A stretch of 64,000 bases of DNA from Methanogenium organophilum (lineage in GTDB: Archaea; Halobacteriota; Methanomicrobia; Methanomicrobiales; Methanomicrobiaceae). The translations under genes and the position numbers were made by a program. The notes beneath the pieces were generated by a model. The model saw only the letters and a list, made by a program, of their open reading frames with translations. It had not been told where the DNA came from and did no database searches. Positions 57,157 through 64,000 of this stretch are shown here, piece by piece. The stretch is from contig NZ_CP113361.1 of assembly GCF_026684035.1 (NCBI RefSeq), forward strand, positions 1,178,001 to 1,242,000, read 5' to 3'. Position 1 is the first letter of the stretch. Every line of letters starts with the position of its first letter.

Positions 57157-58104
57157 TTACCGGCGGATAACCACCAGTGCTATGGTACAGCCGAAAATGG
57201 CTGCCATCATTCCAAATCCGGGAACTGGTGCCGCTGCTGCCATGTCTGCGGGACTGGGCCCTTCAGGTTCAGGCATACTGGTCATCTCTTCAGTGATCAG
57301 TGTTGCGGTTGGAGTGGCAGTTGCCCTGCCCATGGATCTGATAAAGAAGTACGATGTTGGCTCTGTTCCTTCCGTCAACTTGCTCCCCGGACACTCTGAT
57401 GCCGGAGCATTACCATTGATAAAGAGGATCTCCAGATGGTTTCTGTTTCCCTCCTCTAGTGTATTCCATGTATCATCCGGCAGCATGGTCTGTGTTCCAC
57501 AATCAGATATCGGAAACTCCTTGCTGTTTGAATAATAGCTGACAGTCTTCACGGTGACGTTTACTGACTGCGCACTGCATACCTGTCCGGTGCAGGAATC
57601 ACAGTTTGGCGTTGCAGTATATGATACCTTGTAGTTGCCGATAAACGGTGACGGCATTGCATTTGGATCACCTACCATCCAGCTCAAATGTTTCTGGGTA
57701 GACTGGCTGTCTCCCACCAGACCGATAGCAATCATTCCTTGTGAATCGCTCAGGGCACAGACTACCTCATCACCCGGTTTGATGTAGTTAAAGAATATGT
57801 CAAATTTCAGGGGGGTGTAGAGTGTCATTGGAGTGAATGGTGCAAACTGCTCCCCATTCCACTTTGCGGCGATATCCACTTCAAATTCACCGGTCTCTTG
57901 GTCTGCCTTGCTAACCCTTCCCAAATATGCCCGTAATGGCGGGTTTTCAATAATTCTTTCCTCTTTATCCCCACTATCCGAATACTCGGCAATCCATATC
58001 TCTTTATCATCATCATCTACCGGGTGGCATGCCACTGCGGGCAGTATGATGAACATGATAATGAGAAGGACGGCCGGAACTGACCTTAAATACCTCTGCG
58101 TCAA
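57157..58104 (-). CDS. Secreted cysteine-motif protein with PGF-type anchor, paralogue
   Basis: 315 residues from a TTG at 58104, inferred from its paralogue: both have GAGGTG followed 6 nt later by TTG. The signal peptide ends near PAVAC. The body repeats the paralogue's landmarks: KADQETG, AKWNGEQFAP, GDEVV, IAIGLVG, SWMVGDPNAM, CDSCTGQVC. It ends PVPGFGMMAAIFG...IRR. An extra acidic insert (about 25-50) separates signal peptide and domain. Together with 53976-54872 it flanks four unrelated small genes, so the duplication is not strictly tandem. Confidence 0.85.
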   Translation of the reverse strand: MTQRYLRSVPAVLLIIMFIILPAVACHPVDDDDKEIWIAEYSDSGDKEERIIENPPLRAYLGRVSKADQETGEFEVDIAAKWNGEQFAPFTPMTLYTPLKFDIFFNYIKPGDEVVCALSDSQGMIAIGLVGDSQSTQKHLSWMVGDPNAMPSPFIGNYKVSYTATPNCDSCTGQVCSAQSVNVTVKTVSYYSNSKEFPISDCGTQTMLPDDTWNTLEEGNRNHLEILFINGNAPASECPGSKLTEGTEPTSYFFIRSMGRATATPTATLITEEMTSMPEPEGPSPADMAAAAPVPGFGMMAAIFGCTIALVVIRR

Positions 58105-58427
58105 TACACACACCTCAAAATGACCGTACAATACCATACGGTTCTGTGCTATCCTTACTATTGCCCATATATAAAGTTGTCGTGGATGTTGACTCGGAGA
58201 GGGATAATTATTATATTCGTTGTGTGTGATTCGACGATTCGGGGTCTAAGAATCTGCCTGATTTCTGGTAGTATTCCGGGAACACCGGGGTTCTCGGGGG
58301 TTGTTGACTGGCTGTCCGGCCATTTCTTCCCGGCAGGCATTGAGGTCCTGGAGTTTTTGGAAAAATGGTGGGAGAGGGAAACCGTTTCTGCCAATGAGGA
58401 ATGGGCATGATAATAATGCTACTGCAA
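58105..58427. other. Intergenic region
   Basis: 323 nt. A 96-residue plus-strand frame (58120-58410) ends in plausible helix-forming sequence, but it lacks a ribosome site and homology I can see. I leave it unannotated. Confidence 0.4.
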
Positions 58428-58979
58428 TTATCGGTACACGGCAGAGAGGGCGACTCGTTCTGCGATAAGTTCGGGGAGCCGTTGTGTGCCGATGGTGGCA
58501 AGTTCCGTTTCAGTGATGGAGAAGTCCTGCATCAGGCGTGAACGTTTCTCTGCACAAATGGGTTCTGTCCCTGCGGGTGGGGCAGGAGGGAGGGTAATAC
58601 CGGGTATTCTGGCGATTTCGTCTGCTGCATTCTCGACTGCTGGCACTATAACCACCCAGAGAGGCATCTTCCCCTTCTGTGCGCCGAATTTGGCAGCAAC
58701 ACTTGTCTGTCGGCTAGCTGCCACCCAGAGGAGCAGTTCCATCTCAAAGGACCGTGCGACAGGGTTTTTGTCCGTAAACCATGTCCGACAGGCATGGGCG
58801 AGTGCGGCATCCAGGTGTAGGCGACCTGCAACCCGGTCAGCATTAATACAGATGATATGGGCATCGATGCGGTCTGCGGTGGCATGTACGGCCGAAAGAA
58901 ACTCCTGAATGTCAGATATTTCCGCATTGGCAAAGAGGATCGCATGAGTGGGCATAAGGGGGCCTGCTACATTATTCAT
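58428..58979 (-). CDS. cgi121: KEOPS complex subunit Cgi121
   Basis: 183 residues from the ATG at 58979, which overlaps the Hel308 stop by 8 nt and has GGGGGAGAGG just upstream. HIICINADRVAGRLHLDAALAHA and LLLWVAASRQTSVAAKFGAQKG are the family regions. Cgi121 is the tRNA-binding KEOPS subunit for the t6A modification at position 37. Co-transcription with hel308 is likely from the overlap. Confidence 0.88.
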   Translation of the reverse strand: MNNVAGPLMPTHAILFANAEISDIQEFLSAVHATADRIDAHIICINADRVAGRLHLDAALAHACRTWFTDKNPVARSFEMELLLWVAASRQTSVAAKFGAQKGKMPLWVVIVPAVENAADEIARIPGITLPPAPPAGTEPICAEKRSRLMQDFSITETELATIGTQRLPELIAERVALSAVYR

Positions 58980-61251
58980 CTGCCTCTCCCCCAAATGAGA
59001 AGAGCGACCTTTGTGCGCCTGGTCCTTCTTCTGTCCCTACAGTGGCAATATCTTCTGCCGCCCCGGTGTTCTGTCCACTCTGTCCTTTCTCTGTTGGCTC
59101 GTTCTCCCCATTCCGTGCGGCCATACGTTCTGCAAGAGGATCCCTGCGGCCCCTGCCACGTTTCATGGTCTTTGCGGCCCGAATAATACTCTCTGCTGTT
59201 TTTCCGCCTACGATGCTGCCGACAAAGGCGGGGTCTGCAGTGAGAAGTGCTTCAGGGCTGGTGATGTTGTTTGTGAAGAGGCGGCGTGCCCGAACCCGCC
59301 CGATGCCTTTTATGCGGACCAGAGGAATTAACTCATGACGGATGCCGTGACGGATCCGCAGGGTGGTTTCCTCCACTCCGTTGCGGTGTTCAGGCGAGAA
59401 AAGGCGTGCCAGCCTTCCGGAGGCATGAAGCAGCCACCCTATTCCCTCTACTGCATTATGGATGTCACCCGGGCCGACGCCGTAGCGGGTGCAGATGGTA
59501 TCGTCACCTGTCTCGTCCATCCAGTCGGAGAGGAGCATTGCGGTCTTAAGGCTGCGGAAGAATTCCTCCATCTCATCGTAGGAGAACTCGGTTCTGAACT
59601 CCTCTTCGTGGTCATAGAAGAACTTCTCCAGCATGGCCAGGTCATTTTTCTTTACATACAGAGTGAACATATCCGGTGTCATGCAGAGCAGCTGGAGAAG
59701 GGCTAAATCAGTGAGTTCTCCATCTTCCCGGAGTGCTGCGGTGATCATCTCGGCTGAGCGGGGGTCAATGTAGAGCCTGCTCGTCAGCTCACCGTATTCG
59801 GTTGCATGCAGCATACCGGAGAGGTCCGTCACCATCTCGGCGCCCGTGAGAAATGAAAGGGCATCGTTCAGTGTCCGGGAAAGGGCCCGTTTTCCGGTGT
59901 GCTGGTGGGCATAGAAGGTCTTCTCCAGAAATTCCATCAGTTCGTCACGGGAACGGGCAAAGCCGGTTGCGACAAGGGAGAGGATGTGTGCTGTGAGGAT
60001 ACCCTGTTCTCCACATCCGGAGCGGACCTCCTCGTCAGGTGCCTCTACATACTCCTCGTAGAGATCATTTACCGCATATTCTGATTTTGCAATAAGAATG
60101 GCCTCACCATAGGGATCAAGGTGCGGCCGTCCGGCCCTCCCTGCCATCTGCCGGTATTCCCGTACCGGTATTGGCCGCATTCCTTCTCCACCGACGTAGC
60201 GGAGATAATCACGGATGATTACCCGGCGTGCGGGAAGGTTTAGGCCTGCCGCGAGTGTGGGAGTAGATGAGATCGACTTGATAAATCCACTCCGGAAACC
60301 CTCTTCAACGAGTGTCCGCTGCATGCGGTTCATTCCGGCATGATGGAAGGCCGCACCGTTTCTCACACAGGCAGCAAGAGTACGGCCCATATCAGTCTCG
60401 GCAGCGGCTTCGAGTTTCTCTGCAATACTGTCCAGCACTGCATGCTCTGATTTCAGGGCCGAAGCCGCCCGTTTTGCGTATCCTTCTGCATTGCGCCGGG
60501 ATGAGACAAAGACGAGGCACTGCCCCCCGTCTGCCACACAGTCCAGAAGCAGATTGATGTCTTCGGTCTTTGCAGGAGAAGGAATCTCACGCTCCTCATC
60601 GTTAAAGTAGATCATATTGCGATAGCAAATACCCTCCCTGAGGTCCACCGGACGCCAGTCTGAGGTGATAAGGTCTGCCCCCAGCCAGCCCGCCAGTTCC
60701 TTAGGGTTGCCGATAGTTGCGGAGAGAGCGATTACCTGCATGTTCGGAGTGGCATGGCGCAGTTTGGTAATCACCATTTCAAGGGTGGGTCCGCGTGACT
60801 CATCGTCGATAAGGTGTACCTCGTCAACGACGAGGCAGGAGACACGGGATAGCCAGGGGGCGCCGTTTCTGAGGAGAGAGTCCACTTTCTCTGAAGTGGC
60901 GATCACGATGTCATTTGCGCCAAGGCGTGCCTCCTTTTGATCATAATCCCCGGTGGCGACACCGATAGCACAGCCCTTGTTTGCAAATTCATGGGCCTTT
61001 TCTGTTGCAAGTGCTTTTAATGGGACAATGTAGAGGCTCATCCCCCCCCGTGCAATGGCGGCATGCATCGCCATCTCTGCAATCAGGGTCTTTCCGGATG
61101 CAGTGGGAATGGCAACCAGCAGATCGGCACCTTCAAGCAGCCCTTTTTCAATGCACTCGTTCTGGGGCGGGTACAGGAATTCGATACCTTTATCTTTAAT
61201 ATTCTGTTTAAATGCCTCAGGCAGTGGCAAATCAGAAAAATGCAAAGGCAC
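58972..61251 (-). CDS. hel308: ATP-dependent DNA helicase Hel308
   Basis: 759 residues. Superfamily 2 motifs in order: AIPTASGKT near 48 (I), VPLKALATEK (Ia), DEVHLID near 143 (II), LSATIGNP near 175 (III), VFVSSRR near 240 (IV), GLNLPARRVIIRD (V) and YRQMAGRAGRP (VI). A winged helix, a ratchet and a helix-hairpin-helix (RIKGIGRVRARRLF) follow. It unwinds lagging strands at stalled forks. The last 50 residues are an acidic linker ending in QRSLFSF at 747-753, a PCNA-interacting-peptide match. Confidence 0.96.
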   Translation of the reverse strand: MPLHFSDLPLPEAFKQNIKDKGIEFLYPPQNECIEKGLLEGADLLVAIPTASGKTLIAEMAMHAAIARGGMSLYIVPLKALATEKAHEFANKGCAIGVATGDYDQKEARLGANDIVIATSEKVDSLLRNGAPWLSRVSCLVVDEVHLIDDESRGPTLEMVITKLRHATPNMQVIALSATIGNPKELAGWLGADLITSDWRPVDLREGICYRNMIYFNDEEREIPSPAKTEDINLLLDCVADGGQCLVFVSSRRNAEGYAKRAASALKSEHAVLDSIAEKLEAAAETDMGRTLAACVRNGAAFHHAGMNRMQRTLVEEGFRSGFIKSISSTPTLAAGLNLPARRVIIRDYLRYVGGEGMRPIPVREYRQMAGRAGRPHLDPYGEAILIAKSEYAVNDLYEEYVEAPDEEVRSGCGEQGILTAHILSLVATGFARSRDELMEFLEKTFYAHQHTGKRALSRTLNDALSFLTGAEMVTDLSGMLHATEYGELTSRLYIDPRSAEMITAALREDGELTDLALLQLLCMTPDMFTLYVKKNDLAMLEKFFYDHEEEFRTEFSYDEMEEFFRSLKTAMLLSDWMDETGDDTICTRYGVGPGDIHNAVEGIGWLLHASGRLARLFSPEHRNGVEETTLRIRHGIRHELIPLVRIKGIGRVRARRLFTNNITSPEALLTADPAFVGSIVGGKTAESIIRAAKTMKRGRGRRDPLAERMAARNGENEPTEKGQSGQNTGAAEDIATVGTEEGPGAQRSLFSFGGEADE

Positions 61252-61322
61252 CCCTTCTTTTCCTGTGTAAAAGAGATTTAATTGCTCTATATGTCATGAA
61301 CGGGCAGAATGTGGGTATGTAT

Positions 61323-61337
61323 GTTCCAGTGGAAATC
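61323..61337 (+). other. Isolated ORB-like core
   Basis: GTTCCAGTGGAAATC has the full ORB core seen near orc1 but lacks the G-run (CATCCG instead). It lies in the spacer upstream of hel308. Confidence 0.3.
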
Positions 61338-61429
61338 ATCCGTCCTTTCCTGTATTTTTGATATTCCCGTGGTTCGGTGGTCTTTTTAGTATGTAATATG
61401 CTCAAAATATTTATATGATGATATGGGGG

Positions 61430-61972
61430 TCAATAATAATATTCGAGCATGTCGACCTTTGCCTCTTTCTTCTTGCGATCCAAAAAGGAGAATACCGTCG
61501 CATGTGGCAGTCCTTCAATGAGCATTTCAACTGCGGTCCGGACATTCTTTACCTGGTCAATCATGCCGATAACCGCAACCGTCTTACCCTGGACAGAGAG
61601 GATGGCCCCGGTCATATCCTCGATCTGTTCACGTGCCCGTCCGTTCTTGCCGATGATCCTGCCCCGGAGGCGTTCCATCTGTTTTGGTGTCGTGCAGACA
61701 CCGGAGAGGTCCATGATGTCCAGAATCATATCTTCGTCTTCGAAGAGGGTAAAGGCCCGCTCGGGTGAGAATCCGCGGTTGATGGCACGCACCAGTTCTG
61801 TTGTGCGCATGACGGCAATGGCGTCCTCTCCTTCAATCTCAACGAGTCCGTCCTCAGAGTCAATCGCGAGGGTGGTCCCGGTTTTCTTTTCAATATCGCG
61901 TTTTGTTTTGCCGCCTTTCCCGATGAGGACCGGGATGCGGGCGGTGGTGATTTTTATCTCAGTGGTGGTCAT
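61430..61972 (-). CDS. KH-domain RNA-binding protein, Pno1/Krr1-like
   Basis: 180 residues from the ATG at 61972; the frame is open further up, but that part looks unlike the family. Two KH domains: GKGGKTKRDIEKKTG near 18-32 and GRIIGKNGRAREQIEDMTGA near 103-122, both with the GxxG loop. Archaeal relatives are linked to rRNA processing and small-subunit assembly. A TATA-like ACTATACAA lies about 25-30 nt upstream. Confidence 0.9.
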   Translation of the reverse strand: MTTTEIKITTARIPVLIGKGGKTKRDIEKKTGTTLAIDSEDGLVEIEGEDAIAVMRTTELVRAINRGFSPERAFTLFEDEDMILDIMDLSGVCTTPKQMERLRGRIIGKNGRAREQIEDMTGAILSVQGKTVAVIGMIDQVKNVRTAVEMLIEGLPHATVFSFLDRKKKEAKVDMLEYYY

Positions 61973-62232
61973 GGTGGGTATCATCCCTGTTGTATAGTAC
62001 AATTGAGTGGTGAAGGGATAATGGTTGGTGGCGGGGCAATTTCGCGCGGCCTGCAGATGCAGTACAGAAGGTGGTGTGGACGTCATCCCGTTCTGACCAC
62101 AATAAATATATAATTTTTACACAAAAGGTGGCCCAATATCCGGAACCCAACCATTCATGTAACTGTGGGACAAAAAGTTTTATGTATTCGGGCTCGATCT
62201 AAAAATCCCGTATATCCCGGAGTTGCCATCTC

Positions 62233-63453
62233 ATGGAAGAAACCCAGGAAGAAGAAAAATATCATACTATCAAAGTCAGTGTCAGAAATCTGACGAAAAT
62301 TTTTGGGAAACATCCTGAAGATGCCCTGAAACTTATCCAGCAGGGAAAGAAGAAGCAGGAAATTTTTGAGAAGACCGAGCAGAATGTTGCGCTTCGGTCC
62401 ATTTCTTTTGACGTCTATGAGGGCGAGTTGTTTGTTCTGATGGGGCTTTCCGGCTGTGGAAAGTCGACCCTTCTGCGGTGCATCAACCGGCTTATCGAAC
62501 CGACGAGCGGAAATATCGAAATCGACGGAACAGATATCGTTACGATGAGCGAGGACGAACTGCGGCAGATGCGGCGTACGAAGATCGGGATGATCTTCCA
62601 GAACTTTGCCCTCCTCCCCCACCGTACTATTCTGGAGAATGTTGCGTTCGGACTTGAGATACAGAACACTCCTGTTGAAGAGCGGGAACAAAAAGCACGG
62701 GAAGCAATTGATCTTGTCGGTCTTTCAGGCTATGAGGAGAGTTATCCCTCCGGCCTTTCCGGAGGTATGCAACAGCGGGTCGGCCTCGCACGTGCACTGG
62801 CAAGTGATGCGGACATCCTCCTGATGGATGAGGCATTCAGTGCCCTTGATCCTCTTATCCGTCGTGATATGCAGGATGAACTCATTGAACTGCAGGCCAG
62901 GCTGAACAAGACAATCATCTTTGTGAGCCATGATCTGGATGAGGCCCTCAAACTCGGGGACCGTATTGCCCTGATGAAGGACGGAGAGATTGCGCAGTTA
63001 GGGACCGCCGAAGACCTTCTTCAGAATCCCCGCTGTGATTATGTGGAGCGGTTTGTCGAAGATGTCAACCTCTCCCGTGTACTGGTTGCAAAGGACGTAA
63101 TGAAACGTCCCGAGCCGCTCCTACCCCCGGATTCGGGGCCGAGAAATGCCCTCCGCCTGATGGAGGAGTACGGTATTTCCAGTATATTTGTTGCAGGAAA
63201 GGACCGGAAATTCCGTGGTCTTGTAACGGTAGACGGGGCTGTCGAGGCTAAGAAACGTGATATCCCTCTGAGAGAACTGATGATCACTGACACCCCTACG
63301 GTTGAAATGGATACCCCTGCGCAGGAACTGATGCCGATTATGGCCGAAACCGCCTATCCGGTGGCAGTTCTTGACAGTGACGGGAAAATTAAAGGGCTTA
63401 TCGTGCGGGGTTCACTGCTTGCAGGTCTGGCCCGGCTGGAGGTTGAGGTATAA
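62233..63453 (+). CDS. proV: Glycine betaine/proline-type ABC transporter ATPase with CBS domains
   Basis: 406 residues. ATPase with a family-typical N-terminal extension (FGKHPEDALKLIQQGKKKQEI), Walker A GLSGCGKST near 74, signature LSGGMQQR, Walker B ILLMDEAFSALD, switch FVSHDLDEA, then two CBS domains (about 285-400), which in OpuA sense ionic strength. It would drive uptake of a compatible solute. The permease start overlaps the stop by 1 nt. Confidence 0.93.
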   Translation: MEETQEEEKYHTIKVSVRNLTKIFGKHPEDALKLIQQGKKKQEIFEKTEQNVALRSISFDVYEGELFVLMGLSGCGKSTLLRCINRLIEPTSGNIEIDGTDIVTMSEDELRQMRRTKIGMIFQNFALLPHRTILENVAFGLEIQNTPVEEREQKAREAIDLVGLSGYEESYPSGLSGGMQQRVGLARALASDADILLMDEAFSALDPLIRRDMQDELIELQARLNKTIIFVSHDLDEALKLGDRIALMKDGEIAQLGTAEDLLQNPRCDYVERFVEDVNLSRVLVAKDVMKRPEPLLPPDSGPRNALRLMEEYGISSIFVAGKDRKFRGLVTVDGAVEAKKRDIPLRELMITDTPTVEMDTPAQELMPIMAETAYPVAVLDSDGKIKGLIVRGSLLAGLARLEVEV

Positions 63454-64000
63454 TGTCGGACATTCTGCCGGTCGGTGAAGCAGTTGAGGTGGTTGTTGAT
63501 TGGATCGATGAGACCTTCGGGTGGCTGCTGGACGGGATCACCGCTATCATGGATATGCTGGTGAGCGGATTCCAAGATGGGATGGCGGCCGTCCCTCCGC
63601 TTCTTCTCATCGTAATATTTGCGCTTATTGCCTGGATTTTAACAAAAAAGAACCTCAAAATCGGTCTTTTGACACTCTTTGGGCTGCTCTTCATTTATCT
63701 CCTGGACCTCTGGTCTGAGACCATCCTGACGCTTGCCCTTGTCATTACGTCAGCAGTGGTGACGCTTGCGATCGCAATTCCTTTGGGAATTCTTGCTTCA
63801 CGCTCGCAAACGGTTGATACCGCACTGCGTCCCATCCTTGACCTGATGCAGACGATGCCGTCCTTTGTCTACCTGATTCCTGCGGTCATCTTCTTTGGTC
63901 TCGGGAATGTGCCGGGCATGATCGCAACGATCATCTTTGCGATGCCGCCTGCAATCCGGCTCACAAACCTCGGTATCCGGCAGGTGCCAGTCGAACTCAT
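63453..64000 (+). CDS. proW: Glycine betaine/proline-type ABC permease, 3' end outside window
   Basis: 182 residues seen. A short cytoplasmic lead, helices near 50-90, then the permease core (ETILTLALVITSAVVTLAIAIPLGILASRS, LDLMQTMPSFVYLIPAVIFFGLG). This is the ProW/OpuAB fold with the EAA loop still ahead. It is directly coupled to proV. The substrate-binding protein would be expected downstream. Confidence 0.92.
   Translation, partial: MSDILPVGEAVEVVVDWIDETFGWLLDGITAIMDMLVSGFQDGMAAVPPLLLIVIFALIAWILTKKNLKIGLLTLFGLLFIYLLDLWSETILTLALVITSAVVTLAIAIPLGILASRSQTVDTALRPILDLMQTMPSFVYLIPAVIFFGLGNVPGMIATIIFAMPPAIRLTNLGIRQVPVEL

Noticed and set aside
58120-58410. 96-aa plus-strand frame as a small gene
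   Set aside because: No ribosome site or recognisable similarity, and the frame begins in the 5' region of a minus-strand gene.

Overview
The window is chromosomal DNA from a methanogenic archaeon, most likely of the order Methanomicrobiales. The evidence is the coenzyme M enzyme sulfopyruvate decarboxylase (ComD-ComE fused), archaeal Orc1/Cdc6, Hel308 and KEOPS Cgi121, a short archaeal PurA, TATA-box promoters with some leaderless genes, many PAS-rich histidine kinases with the H-box form common in methanogens, and surface proteins with PKD or PEGA repeats and PGF-type C-terminal anchors. No rRNA, tRNA or CRISPR array was recognised.

Layout. 1-8.3 kb (minus strand): two secreted proteins with transcobalamin-like (DUF4430) domains, a BtuC-BtuD corrinoid-type importer, fused ComDE, and a COG1900 sulfur-transfer protein with ferredoxin domains. 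8.6-13.9 kb: UspA, a membrane pyrophosphatase, a YdjM-like membrane protein and MoaB, with about 1 kb that holds no convincing gene. 14.3-15.3 kb: an IS element whose transposase carries one nonsense codon. 15.3-20.6 kb: the replication origin region. An AT-rich stretch holds inverted origin recognition boxes (ORBs), then come orc1/cdc6, an Lrp regulator and an aminotransferase, then two more ORBs. 20.6-24.8 kb: purA, a Trm112-like protein, a membrane protein, cbiB, pdxS and pdxT.

24.9-40.8 kb is a signalling region: six sensor or kinase proteins and one response regulator, interrupted by a DMT transporter with a histidine-rich tail, a HisA-like protein and an NSS sodium symporter. At least two of the sensors look like inactive kinases, and one of these shares its extracytoplasmic sensor domain with an intact kinase nearby. 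40.9-46.9 kb: small surface proteins, a cyclophilin, the cobalt/nickel transporter CbiMNQO and an RNase III-like protein. 46.9-58.1 kb: cell-envelope genes (PEGA, zinc-ribbon/Yip1, PKD, two PGF-anchored paralogues, a frameshifted Yip1 gene), plus phosphoglycerate mutase and an AEC transporter. 58.4-64 kb: Cgi121, Hel308 with a probable PCNA-binding tail, a KH-domain protein, and the start of a glycine-betaine type ABC importer that runs off the end.

Themes. Corrinoid and cobalt handling recurs (BtuCD, DUF4430 proteins, CbiB, CbiMNQO), as expected for an organism that depends on corrinoid methyl transfer. The main structural feature is a well-marked oriC with ORBs on both sides of the orc1 operon. 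Function calls rest on motif recognition by eye. No database search was run.
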